64,000 bases of DNA, taken from positions 1-64,000 of the forward strand of contig JAVBWA010000010.1 of NCBI GenBank assembly GCA_036677685.1, in the 5' to 3' direction. This document shows positions 25,170 through 33,852 of this stretch, piece by piece. The notes beneath the pieces were generated by a model that worked only from the letters and a program-made list of their open reading frames with translations, ran no database searches and was not told the origin of the DNA. Source of the stretch: JAQUBU01 sp036677685. GTDB taxonomy: Bacteria > Bacillota > Syntrophomonadia > Syntrophomonadales > Syntrophomonadaceae. The number at the start of each line of letters is the position of its first letter. Within the stretch, counting starts at the first letter, position 1. The translations under genes were made by a program, and so were the position numbers.

Positions 25170-25411
25170 ATATTATTCCCCCCTACGGGGACCTCCGATG
25201 CAGCCAAGCCTGCCATGAAAACATTTCTCCACAGGGGTGTGTCCCTCCACCTCAAGCGTTCCCGTAAGGGAACTCTGCATAACCTGCCGTCACCCAAGAA
25301 ATAAGCTGAACCGGGGGACATTCCTCTTAACCAAAAAACTAAAGTGCCTTCACGGATATTATTAAGGTCCCTCATTAGTCATTTGGAGTATTATGCCGAG
25401 GTGTGTCCCCC
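25170..25411. repeat. Dispersed element, family 2 (one complete and one partial unit)
   Basis: The unit at 25313-25411 is 99 bp, starts GGGGGACATTCCTC and ends GAGGTGTGTCCCCC, so its ends are inverted repeats. A degenerate unit precedes it (about 25170-25252), separated by a spacer with AGGGAACTCTGCATAACCTG. The same arrangement recurs at 57938-58209. It splits the two TiaS-like genes. Confidence 0.75.
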
Positions 25412-25415
25412 AACC

Positions 25416-26144
25416 TTAATACGCCCGCAGTTGCTTGTTGTTACAGGTATGCCACCTGTCATCTTCCCGGTAGACCAAAAGCTTTTTTTTGCCTTCCAGG
25501 AGTACGCTTTTAATTTTCTCCCCCAATATGAGAGTTTCTTCTGCCTGTAGTACCTCACCGTCTATCGATTGCACTTCATCTATATCCGTCTGCTCAAGGA
25601 TATCCCTTATACCCATCATTGCTCCGGGCTCTTTCAGCTGAGTTTTCCCCTGAAATCGTCCGTCATTGCCGCTCATTCTAAGGGCAATACCAGCCAGCGC
25701 ACCAATTACTCCGTCTCCGTTTCCTCCGTGTTCCGACAGATGAATGTTACATTTCTTAGCGGTATTATAAGCTTCTTCCTTGTTTAGAATTTCTTCCTTG
25801 GCTTTAAATCCAAACCTCATTAAAAGCTCCGCTTCTTGGATTTGCTCGTCAATCGCCACACACAAGCCGGGATCGGAACCCGGGGCGCTCGTAGTCTGAA
25901 GAAAATCACCCGCCGCTGTGATGAATTCTGCACACGATTCCTCACATATATCAGCAATAAAACACATGGCACTGTTATGTGAAGTGTATGGAATATCCGG
26001 ATGCAGCAGCAGCTGGTGCCGGGTTACGGCCTGTGTATCACCCCAGCCTCTATCCTTAATCAATTTACGCAGTTCGTTTGCAGAGCGTCCGGTTGATCCC
26101 ATTTCCAAACTGTCAGTGTCATCAATGGCAACAAATATTTTCAC
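25416..26144 (-). CDS. TiaS-like protein with intact DDTDS motif
   Basis: A 242-residue protein opening MKIFVAIDDTDSLEMGSTG, matching the phosphate-binding DDTDS motif of the TiaS kinase domain. Further matches are the segment around PDIPYTSHNSAM (compare NPNIPYKTRGNGA in archaeal TiaS) and GDGVIGALAGIALRMSGNDG. It is about half the length of TiaS and lacks the tRNA-binding C-terminus. Bacteria normally use TilS lysidine synthetase for tRNA-Ile2, so a different substrate is likely. The GTG start follows AAGGAGG. It lies 11 bp after the substrate-binding lipoprotein gene of the ABC importer, which suggests co-transcription and a job linked to the imported compound. Confidence 0.7.
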   Translation of the reverse strand: MKIFVAIDDTDSLEMGSTGRSANELRKLIKDRGWGDTQAVTRHQLLLHPDIPYTSHNSAMCFIADICEESCAEFITAAGDFLQTTSAPGSDPGLCVAIDEQIQEAELLMRFGFKAKEEILNKEEAYNTAKKCNIHLSEHGGNGDGVIGALAGIALRMSGNDGRFQGKTQLKEPGAMMGIRDILEQTDIDEVQSIDGEVLQAEETLILGEKIKSVLLEGKKKLLVYREDDRWHTCNNKQLRAY

Positions 26145-26155
26145 GGGTATCCTCC

Positions 26156-27271
26156 TTAACTATACTTGTTTGAGATTTTTTTGGCAGTGCGCATGCCGTT
26201 ACCGTAAAGAATCCTATCAATCTCCTCATCTGATAAATCCAGGCCAAAGAATTCCTTGTAAAAGAATTTGGTTTCAGCCGCCATATCCAGATCGGCAAAT
26301 TTATCCGGATATATGGTTTTGGCTGTCCACATTATAGCCAGGGGAGTCTCCGGTGATGAGGGATGCCCCCAGCGGGATATCCCATTGGGCATCTGCCAAA
26401 CCTGCTTATTTTTAACTGCCTGCAAGGGAGCCCATTGTTCGTTGTTTAATATGTAATCAGCCACGCCCAACTCATTAACCAGGATTACATCTGGATCCCA
26501 TAATAGTATCTGCTCCAGACTGGCAAAATACTTGCCTTCCAGGTTTCTTAACTCTCCGGTGAGAGAAACATTGACCGCACCGGTAGCGTTCAGCCACTCG
26601 CTGGAGAGACTGCCTTTAATATCAGTCCGGGTAGCTTCATTAATAGAGTGAAAAACTCTGACCCGTTGATCTTGGGGAATATCAGCAATTATCTTCTGAA
26701 TCATTTCAATACGGCTCTGATAATATCTATTATATTTCTCCGCTTTCTCGCTGATTCCTACTGTTTTTGCTATCATGGCCATAGTATACTGTTGTTCCTT
26801 AATATTATTAAAATCAACTACCAGGAAGGGTATATTGCTCTTGTTCATTTTTTCTACTTCTGCATCATTGCTGGAAGTATCGGTCTTGACAAAAACCACA
26901 TCGGGGTTGGTTCTGACCAATTCCTCAATATTTATAGCTCCGCTGCTCTTGGGCACGGGTGCATCTTTTATCTGCGGGTACATATCACTTAGGATAAGAT
27001 CTCTTTTTACCCCCCCTACCACAGCCACTATTTTATCCCCTTCTCCAAACATGGCCAAGGCATAAACTGATTCCGGGCACAGGCAGGCAATCCGGTTTAT
27101 CTGCGCCGGGATTTTCACTTCCCGCCCTATACAATCAGTCACCGTAATGCTTGCCGCCTGAGATGGTATTTCCGCTTTTTCCGTCTTGTTACAGGCACTG
27201 ATAAATACCAGGCTTAGTATAAGCCATAACAGTAAAGTACTGCGTATAATAGTCTTCCACTTCATTTTCAT
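26156..27271 (-). CDS. Substrate-binding lipoprotein, iron/corrinoid ABC importer
   Basis: A periplasmic-binding-protein-like receptor (FecB/BtuF class, PF01497) of 371 residues. The lipoprotein signal SLVFISAC gives a lipidated Cys. The mature domain begins ITVTDCIGREVKIPAQINRI, typical of class III binding proteins, and ends with RWGHPSSPETPLAIMW and a Phe-rich segment. The start at 27271 is chosen because GGGGGGAG lies 9 nt before its ATG; an upstream in-frame TTG overlaps the ATPase stop. The ligand (siderophore, haem, corrinoid or another metal complex) cannot be told from sequence. Confidence 0.88.
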   Translation of the reverse strand: MKMKWKTIIRSTLLLWLILSLVFISACNKTEKAEIPSQAASITVTDCIGREVKIPAQINRIACLCPESVYALAMFGEGDKIVAVVGGVKRDLILSDMYPQIKDAPVPKSSGAINIEELVRTNPDVVFVKTDTSSNDAEVEKMNKSNIPFLVVDFNNIKEQQYTMAMIAKTVGISEKAEKYNRYYQSRIEMIQKIIADIPQDQRVRVFHSINEATRTDIKGSLSSEWLNATGAVNVSLTGELRNLEGKYFASLEQILLWDPDVILVNELGVADYILNNEQWAPLQAVKNKQVWQMPNGISRWGHPSSPETPLAIMWTAKTIYPDKFADLDMAAETKFFYKEFFGLDLSDEEIDRILYGNGMRTAKKISNKYS

Positions 27272-27294
27272 ATTATATTTCTCCCCCCAATTAT

Positions 27295-28107
27295 TCAATT
27301 GGACTCAGTGTTGATAGGTATAACCTGTTTCAGTTCGTGCTGGGCATCAATGACATACGATACCACCCGGGTATTCACATTATAAATTGCTTTTAAGTTG
27401 GCTTCGGATAAAATTTCTGAAGGTCTTCCCGCAATTAGAAATCTACTGTCGTTCATCAAAGCTACTTTGGTTGCAATATTACTGTTTTCGAAATAAAAGG
27501 CATGATTGGGAAAATGGGTTGCCATTAAAATAGCTAAGCCAGTTTCCCGGACCAGCTCCACAATAGTCTCCATGATTACCAGTTCATGTTTAAAATCCAA
27601 ATGTGCCGTGGGCTCATCCATTACAATCAGGGAAGTCTTTTGGGCCAGGGCTCTGGCAATCATAACCAGTTGCCCTTCTCCCCCGCTTAACTGGGTATAC
27701 CGCCGGTCTATAAGGTGAAGAATTCCCACCCTGGCCAGAGCCTCTTCGACAATAAGCATGTCCTCTGGTGATGGAGCACTAAACAAGCCGATGAAAGCTG
27801 CTCGTCCCATCAGAACAATATCCCTGACGGTATAGGGAAATGTCTTTTCATGGCTCTGGGGTACGTATGCCACCTGCCGGGCAATAACTTCCGGGCGATG
27901 GGTATTAATGGCACTACCCTGCAGTTGTATGCTCCCCTGACGCAGTTTTAAAAGACCCAGAATACAATCCAGCAAGGTGGTTTTACCACATCCGTTAGGG
28001 CCCAACAAGAAAAATATTTCGCCTTTATTAACTTGAAAAGAGATATCGGTTAAAATATCGCGGTAATTATAACCGAAACTCAAATTCTTAACTTCAAGTA
28101 AAGGCAT
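27295..28107 (-). CDS. ABC importer ATPase (FecE/BtuD type)
   Basis: A 270-residue nucleotide-binding subunit energising the importer. The Walker A is GPNGCGKTT, the Q-loop region is YVPQSHEKTFPYTV, the ABC signature is LSGGEGQL, the Walker B is LIVMDEPTAHLD, and the switch His is in MATHFPNHAF. Its ATG lies 3 bp after the permease stop codon, with GGAGGCGGGTGG as ribosome site, so permease and ATPase are translationally close. The C-terminal tail after residue 210 is typical of the FecCD-linked subfamily. Confidence 0.94.
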   Translation of the reverse strand: MPLLEVKNLSFGYNYRDILTDISFQVNKGEIFFLLGPNGCGKTTLLDCILGLLKLRQGSIQLQGSAINTHRPEVIARQVAYVPQSHEKTFPYTVRDIVLMGRAAFIGLFSAPSPEDMLIVEEALARVGILHLIDRRYTQLSGGEGQLVMIARALAQKTSLIVMDEPTAHLDFKHELVIMETIVELVRETGLAILMATHFPNHAFYFENSNIATKVALMNDSRFLIAGRPSEILSEANLKAIYNVNTRVVSYVIDAQHELKQVIPINTESN

Positions 28108-28110
28108 GGC

Positions 28111-29130
28111 TTACCACCCGCCTCCTTTGGTTGATTTCAATAAATATACAAAGAAAGGCCCGCCAACCAGTGCCGTCAATATTCCCAGGGGTATTTCTGA
28201 ACCGGTCAGCATTCTGCCCAGATTATCCACCAAGATTAAAAAACAGGCCCCCAGGGATAGGCTGGTGGGAATAAGTATCCGGTTGTCATTGCCGACCAGC
28301 ATGCGGCCAATATGAGGTATGACCAATCCTACCCAGCCGATAATTCCGCTTACACAAACCGCACCTGCGGTAGCCAGGGTGGCACACACGATAACTATTC
28401 CCTTGTTGAGCCGGGTATTGATGCCCAGAGTATGCGCTTCCTTGTCTCCCATCGAGAGAACATTAATCCGCCACCTTATGGCCAGCAGGCCAATTATTCC
28501 CATCAGCATAGGAATCCCCGCAAGCATAATGTCCTGGTAACGGGCTGAAGCCAGGCTGCCCATCAGCCAGAAGACTATGGTCGGCAGTTCATTGCTCGGA
28601 TCTGCTACATACTTGGTAAATGATATTAAGGCTGAAAAAACCGAGGAAACAATAGTACCTCCCAGTACCAGCATGATGGTTGGGGTCTTATTGTAGACCC
28701 TGCCGATTAAAAAACTGCACAGCACCGCCAGTCCGCCAAAAAGAAACGCAAAAATATATATCGGGGCGGTAGTGTTAAATAGTAAAATCGCCAAAGCAGC
28801 GCCGAAACCCGCCCCTGAAGTAACCCCCAGGATTCCCGAGCTTACCAGGGGATTGCGAAATAACCCCTGAAAGGATGCTCCGCTGACTGCCAGACAAGCT
28901 CCCACCAGGGCTCCCAAAATCGCCCGGGGCATACGAATATCCCAGACAATGGTTTGATACATTTGCGGTATATTACAACTGCTGTAGGTAATTTTACACC
29001 ACAGAATTTTTGCCACCAGGGCGATGGATATCGGATATCTGCCTATGAAAAGACTGATAAATATAAACGCCAACGGCCCTATGAGCAGCAAAGCATACAA
29101 TATTTTTTTCTTAATGGTATTCACTCCCAA
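28111..29130 (-). CDS. ABC importer permease (FecCD family)
   Basis: Integral membrane subunit, about 335 residues with about ten helices. Family blocks include LRIPRAILGALVGA-like VWDIRMPRAILGALVGACLAVSGASFQGLFRNPL written here in parts: MPRAILGALVGACLA, GASFQGLFRNPL, LGGTIVSSVFSALI, and IIGWVGLVIPHIGRMLVG near the C-terminus. The start is unusual. The TTG at 29130 and GTG at 29124 overlap the GGGAG site, while an ATT at 29115 lies 8 nt after it and gives the N-terminus (M)KKKILYALLL, typical of such permeases. It is the first gene of the importer operon permease-ATPase-lipoprotein-TiaS-like. Confidence 0.92.
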   Translation of the reverse strand: MGVNTIKKKILYALLLIGPLAFIFISLFIGRYPISIALVAKILWCKITYSSCNIPQMYQTIVWDIRMPRAILGALVGACLAVSGASFQGLFRNPLVSSGILGVTSGAGFGAALAILLFNTTAPIYIFAFLFGGLAVLCSFLIGRVYNKTPTIMLVLGGTIVSSVFSALISFTKYVADPSNELPTIVFWLMGSLASARYQDIMLAGIPMLMGIIGLLAIRWRINVLSMGDKEAHTLGINTRLNKGIVIVCATLATAGAVCVSGIIGWVGLVIPHIGRMLVGNDNRILIPTSLSLGACFLILVDNLGRMLTGSEIPLGILTALVGGPFFVYLLKSTKGGGW

Positions 29131-29207
29131 AATAAGGCCAGAAATTTACGGGGGAGCTTTTCTTAAAACATCTTGGGGCTCCCCCAACTTCCAATTTTGT
29201 GCTGTAT

Positions 29208-30086
29208 TTATCTATGCTTCCGCTTTCTCGCTTGCAGATATCCGGCCCCGGCTACTAAAACTAATCCTGTTATAATTGCATAAGTTCGATTGGGCTTCGT
29301 TTCGGACCCAAGATTATCCTTTAACCCACTTTTTTCTTCAGTTTTTATCTGCGGCTCTGATGCCGGTTTGGTCTTATCTTCTGCCGCCGGTACGGTTTCT
29401 ACTCCAGAGGCTTTTTTCTCCTCTACCACTGCGTCTTTTTCAGAATTAACCGGAGCGGGGGCTGCATTTGTCACTTCATGCTTATCTGCAACGGGGGCTG
29501 CATTTGTCACTTCATGCTTATCTGCAACGGGTGCCTTTTTGTCACTTTCCTCAGGCTTTACGGTTTCACCGGCCGGAGCAGCAGGCACAGGTATTGCCCC
29601 TGTCCCTTCGGTGACAAAGCTTACGGTCACCTCATGCCCAAGACTGATCCCATTTTTTGCCTGCAGTTCCGGGGATATTTTTACTGTGTAAGCAGTTCCC
29701 GGCTGGAGTTCCTGCAGAGGATGAATAGAAATTTCCCTTCTTAATTCAAATCCTTCGGGGGTCTGGTCATCCGCCATAATAACTTCAACAGGCACCTTGC
29801 TGCCGTCTGCAGCCACAAGGGAAAAACAGGTTTTATTCGCTTCTCTGATCCCCAAATAAATTACATTCTTGTTAAAAGTAAGCTTGATGTCCCCGCTTAG
29901 GGATACATCTTTGTCCCCGTCGGCAGGAGCCGAAGAATCCAGCCCCAGAGGAATGCTCTTGCCGCCCCCGCTGCCATCGCCCGTACCATCTGCTGCCAGT
30001 GCCGGTGCTGCCATTAATACACAGCTAAAGACCAGCAATAGGATCAGTGATATTATTCTTGACTTATGACTAAACCTATTGTTCAT
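29208..30086 (-). CDS. Small Big_5-type surface protein with C-terminal membrane anchor
   Basis: A 292-residue protein: signal peptide (about 8-30), one bacterial Ig-like (Big_5) domain (about 45-155) with DIKLTFNKNVIYLGI and a cysteine in NKTCFSLV, a long Ala/Pro/Lys/Glu-rich linker, and a C-terminal helix followed by RKRKHR that would hold it in the membrane. No LPxTG motif is seen. The ATG at 30086 lies 8 nt after AGGAGG; a GTG 6 nt earlier is too close. Its Ig domain is a close relative of the one at 30241 and of the second Ig domain of the DNA-binding protein at 46040. It lies just upstream of the ABC permease and may be read into that operon. Confidence 0.82.
   Translation of the reverse strand: MNNRFSHKSRIISLILLLVFSCVLMAAPALAADGTGDGSGGGKSIPLGLDSSAPADGDKDVSLSGDIKLTFNKNVIYLGIREANKTCFSLVAADGSKVPVEVIMADDQTPEGFELRREISIHPLQELQPGTAYTVKISPELQAKNGISLGHEVTVSFVTEGTGAIPVPAAPAGETVKPEESDKKAPVADKHEVTNAAPVADKHEVTNAAPAPVNSEKDAVVEEKKASGVETVPAAEDKTKPASEPQIKTEEKSGLKDNLGSETKPNRTYAIITGLVLVAGAGYLQARKRKHR
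29461..29531. repeat. Two tandem 36-bp copies inside the linker of the surface protein
   Basis: The unit at 29461-29496 is repeated at 29497-29531 with identical bases, giving two copies of the peptide APVADKHEVTNA in frame. Exact identity points to recent slippage or recombination. Confidence 0.9.
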
Positions 30087-30240
30087 AATCACTGCCTCCT
30101 TTAAGAATCTATAGGCTTTTGCCCATATATATCTTACTCGCCTATCAGGCTAAGCTGAAGGAGCAATTATTGCCATGAAGGCAGTCTGGAGAATCAGCCT
30201 CATGGTACCAACTTTTATCAGATTATATTAAGTTAGTACT

Positions 30241-31452
30241 TTATTTTTTGCGCTTAATAAAAGTACAAATCAATACTCCTGTGGCTATAACCGTTATTAT
30301 AACAATGGCGGGGATACTGCTTTTCCCTTTATCTTCTGATTGTTGAGAGCTATCCGGAGCTTTTTCGTTGCTAACCTCAACAGCGACTTCAGTATTTTCG
30401 GTGCCGTTGGCAGTAGTAAAACCAAGCTTTAGCTCTTCGCCCAGTGTCACTCCACTTTTGGACTTCAATTCGGGGTCTACTTTGATTGTGTAGCTGGTGC
30501 CCGGCTTCAAACTTTCAACCGGCACTAATACTACATCTTTTTTATATTCAGGCTCGATCTGATCATCTGCCATCTTCACTTTAACTGCTATCGGTTCATT
30601 ACCAGCATACAGGCTGAAACATTCCAGGTTGGCATCCTTAACCATCATGTTTATAACGTTTTTACTAAATGAAAGTCTTATCTCGGTATCCACAGCTACT
30701 CCACCGGCTCCATCCGCAGGAGTGGAGGAAACCAGCTCCAGAGGCTCATCTTGGCCTCCGCCAGTGCCGTCACCGCTACCGCCTGCAGCTGGTTCTTCAT
30801 GGCTGCTCTTTTCCGGATTGACTTCAACATTGGAATCGTTACCCGTACCATCCGGGTCGGGCTGTTTTGCTAACGTGGTTACAGTCCCGGCCTCGCTGGT
30901 AGTAAACTGCCAGCTATAGGTCTTGTTCAGGGTATTACCATTATTAGCCTCATATTTGGGACCTATTTTGAGGATATAGTTTTTAGAGGGTTCCAAAGTG
31001 CTGCTTTTCAGAGTGAACTCGACCCGGCGAATTTTGGGATCAGGCTTTCTCCCCAGTTTGGTATATTTAAAATCGCCCGCTTCTATGGTAGTACCATTAA
31101 AATTCTGGAAATCAGAGGGCTTCCCTCTATCTAGTTTGACCTCTACATTATCATCAACATTGAACAGGGTTATTTCCAGTAAATTATTTTCCAGGGTGCG
31201 ATCCATGCCATTAGTAAAATCCCATCTAAAATATACTTCTTTATTATCAACCGGTTTTTCCAGTTGATAGGTAACACTCGTGTTAGTAGAACTTATAACC
31301 TTACAATCCGGTACAGAAAGGGTAAGCGAAAAAGGTTCTTCAACTCCTGCTTGAGCCGCCTCTAATCCCGATAAGAGAAATACCAGGAAAAATACTGCTA
31401 TCAATCCAATATATAAAATCGGGTTTTTCTGAGGTGAAAATCTCAGCGGCAT
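30241..31452 (-). CDS. Two-Ig-domain surface protein with C-terminal anchor
   Basis: A 403-residue exported protein. After a signal peptide (about 12-36) comes an Ig-like module with FRWDFTNGMDRTLENNL and GDFKYTKLG and the end SWQFTTSE (about 45-190). A Gly/Asp-rich linker follows, then a Big_5 domain with STPADGAGG and EIRLSFSKNVINMMV and ending LGFTTANG (about 240-345), and a C-terminal helix with KRKK. The first module recurs in the next four surface genes. The module order matches that of the DNA-binding protein at 46040. GGGGAGG precedes the ATG. Adhesive or wall-structural role inferred; no enzymatic motif seen. Confidence 0.82.
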   Translation of the reverse strand: MPLRFSPQKNPILYIGLIAVFFLVFLLSGLEAAQAGVEEPFSLTLSVPDCKVISSTNTSVTYQLEKPVDNKEVYFRWDFTNGMDRTLENNLLEITLFNVDDNVEVKLDRGKPSDFQNFNGTTIEAGDFKYTKLGRKPDPKIRRVEFTLKSSTLEPSKNYILKIGPKYEANNGNTLNKTYSWQFTTSEAGTVTTLAKQPDPDGTGNDSNVEVNPEKSSHEEPAAGGSGDGTGGGQDEPLELVSSTPADGAGGVAVDTEIRLSFSKNVINMMVKDANLECFSLYAGNEPIAVKVKMADDQIEPEYKKDVVLVPVESLKPGTSYTIKVDPELKSKSGVTLGEELKLGFTTANGTENTEVAVEVSNEKAPDSSQQSEDKGKSSIPAIVIITVIATGVLICTFIKRKK

Positions 31453-31569
31453 AGTATCATCCTCCCCAAATTATTTAATCCTGCAATTTTCTGTCTGGTT
31501 TCCGTTTATTGCCTCTCCTCTGCATAAAGCCTCTGTGCTATATGCGGTTAATGGCCGACGCCCAGATTG

Positions 31570-33852
31570 CTAATAACTGCCTTCATAGCTAACGGTAAGT
31601 CCCGGAAAATATAGCACATAATCAGAATACTCATCAGCTAAGTTTGCCACCATTATTCGCACAGAACCACTTTCCCCCACATATTGCCTGGCATTTTTCA
31701 ACAAGCTGCCCGCAGGTGCACAGCCCACTTCATCCCAATTGCCGCTCACCCAATTAAATACTTTTATGCTCAGTACCTCCTGCATCCGGTAATCAACTCC
31801 CGGTACGAAAATCCTAACCTCGTCAAAATTAAAATAAGGCGAACAGGGTAAATGAGTTTGAAATACCAATTTTGATTCTTTCAGGTTATATCCCCATTCA
31901 TCATATGAGCAATTCGGGCCAACTACATCCAGCAGACTTGCATTTATTATCCCGGGAGGCACTGATACCTTACCGGCATTATCAGCATTTAACAGCAGCG
32001 GTGCCGCAAAAGCGGTCACAGCATATCTTTTTTCTTTTTTGTTTTCATATAAAGTCCCATTCACTACTTCGGCTGAATATCCGACCAGGAGCAAGTTTCC
32101 ATCCATAAAATCATACGAATTGGCAACCGCAGCCGTCAGCTGTTTTTTTATTGCCTTATCTCTTCGTCCAATATTCCTATCTTGCTGGGGCCAGTTCACC
32201 GGATAATTTTCTTCCATCCTTTGAAACGTCTGGGCTCCCTTTTGCCCGGAAATATATGGAATAAAATCGATTTGAACTGATTGTCCCGCTTCCAGTTTTC
32301 CGATATATTGATAGTTATAACGGCTGAAAACCACGCAATCATTTAGGTTGTAGCCGGTAAGGTTACTTATCATACCGCTTACTTTTCCATTATTCATTTT
32401 CAGTTTACTGTCAATCTGTCCCATCTGTCCAATCGTTTCGCTGCGTATACAACGCAACGACCAGCGGCTGGTATCGTCAAACTCAACCCGGGTATCACTA
32501 CCCTGCTCGATCAGAGCCGCAAAGGGCGTTTTTAATGCAGCGTTTTTGGGCATTACGCTTCCATTGCCACCAATATCAACCGACAAGAGGCTGACCAAAT
32601 TCCGACCGGGCAGTTTAATTGAATAATTACTTTGCGTAGGCGCAAAAACCCCCAGAACGGAATTTACCCGAGCCTGGTCGTTATTTGCCTCCAGATTGAC
32701 CAGGGAAACGACACTGGTAAAGGCATGCCATCCTTTGCCTTTAAAACCGTATATATAAGTAAGAGAAAACAACAACATCGCCAGCAAAGGAACAACCGCC
32801 CACCCCCATTCCCTGCGGTCCAACCTTTTTAATACCAGGTAAGTTCCGGGACCCAGTATCACTATGTAAATAATATATATCACTGCCAGCCAGCCGGTAG
32901 TCGGCAGGTCGGAAGCCGGAATCGTGGACAGAGTCGATTCTATCGTATCCATGGATTCAGCCATCTTATTCCTTAATATCAGAGGAGAGGACTCAGCCCG
33001 GTTTAACAAATACTCCCATAGCTTAATCCCGCCCATCTCCACGGCTGCATCACTGCCCCCCAACTGGTAGATACTTCCCCTTCCCAATTGCCAGCAATAT
33101 ATAGATTTACCGTCTATCGCCATTTCTTTGGCATTTTCTCCGGCTGGCTCCCCAGCTTGAAACCGATTCTGAACCAGCATGCCTCCATTTTTAATCCACT
33201 CTTTTATTGCCTGGGACTTCTGCACAGGCAGACGTTCAAAAGAATAATCATAAAAAACAAGGACATTGATACTATCCAGAAACAGTTCATTTACGGGCAA
33301 ATCATCTTCCTTTAGATAGGCCACGGTCACTCTATGATCTGAACCAGACAATCTTAACTCCTGCAGATAATCCAGACTGCCCTTGCTCTTAGCCAGCACC
33401 CCAACCAATAAGGCATTATCCTCAATGCATGACACCCTTAAACGGGATTCAGCCAGCAGCTTTTTTTCCGCTCCGGATACTAGTCTTACCGAATAATCCT
33501 GATCGGCATATACCGGTATATTCATATCAATAGCTTTCTTGCTGCCTGAAGCCAGTACCACTTGCTTTCTGTATAAAACCTGTTTGTTACCACTAAGTGT
33601 GCTTATCTCCAGGTAAGCGGTGATTCCCGGCCCGTTATTCTCCAACATAACCTGTACCGGAGTAATTTGGCCGCTGCGGGCACAGCCGCCAAAACCGGCT
33701 TTCGCCTCCATTTTCAAGCCATCAGCGGCACTAGCCGTTAGAACCATGCTACCGGCAAAAACTATGACCAGAAAATAAAACAATGCTCGCCAGCTCAACT
33801 CAGACCATTTATTCATCTTAGCTTCTTTTCTCCAGATGAGTATTTTCATCAT
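31570..33852 (-). CDS. Large membrane protein of unknown function with amidotransferase-like fold
   Basis: A 760-residue protein with an N-terminal signal/membrane segment (about 22-42) and an extracytoplasmic domain starting KMEAKAGFGGCARSG. A segment at about 150-230 with Rossmann-like strands (LVGVLAKS, INVLVFYDYSF, AIKEWIKNGGMLV) resembles glutamine-amidotransferase-like domains. Two membrane helices at about 318-375 (GWLAVIYIIYIVILGPGTYL, then VPLLAMLLFSLTYIYG) are followed by a large beta-rich C-terminus. No catalytic triad was recognised. Its ATG overlaps the upstream gene's TAA (TAATG), indicating translational coupling to that partner. Such coupled pairs occur near wall or export genes in Firmicutes; function here is unknown. 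Confidence 0.78.
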   Translation of the reverse strand: MMKILIWRKEAKMNKWSELSWRALFYFLVIVFAGSMVLTASAADGLKMEAKAGFGGCARSGQITPVQVMLENNGPGITAYLEISTLSGNKQVLYRKQVVLASGSKKAIDMNIPVYADQDYSVRLVSGAEKKLLAESRLRVSCIEDNALLVGVLAKSKGSLDYLQELRLSGSDHRVTVAYLKEDDLPVNELFLDSINVLVFYDYSFERLPVQKSQAIKEWIKNGGMLVQNRFQAGEPAGENAKEMAIDGKSIYCWQLGRGSIYQLGGSDAAVEMGGIKLWEYLLNRAESSPLILRNKMAESMDTIESTLSTIPASDLPTTGWLAVIYIIYIVILGPGTYLVLKRLDRREWGWAVVPLLAMLLFSLTYIYGFKGKGWHAFTSVVSLVNLEANNDQARVNSVLGVFAPTQSNYSIKLPGRNLVSLLSVDIGGNGSVMPKNAALKTPFAALIEQGSDTRVEFDDTSRWSLRCIRSETIGQMGQIDSKLKMNNGKVSGMISNLTGYNLNDCVVFSRYNYQYIGKLEAGQSVQIDFIPYISGQKGAQTFQRMEENYPVNWPQQDRNIGRRDKAIKKQLTAAVANSYDFMDGNLLLVGYSAEVVNGTLYENKKEKRYAVTAFAAPLLLNADNAGKVSVPPGIINASLLDVVGPNCSYDEWGYNLKESKLVFQTHLPCSPYFNFDEVRIFVPGVDYRMQEVLSIKVFNWVSGNWDEVGCAPAGSLLKNARQYVGESGSVRIMVANLADEYSDYVLYFPGLTVSYEGSY

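Noticed and set aside
25091..25375. 94-residue open frame over the family 2 repeat
   Set aside because: It consists of repeat sequence, overlaps the start of the TiaS-like gene, and has no ribosome site.
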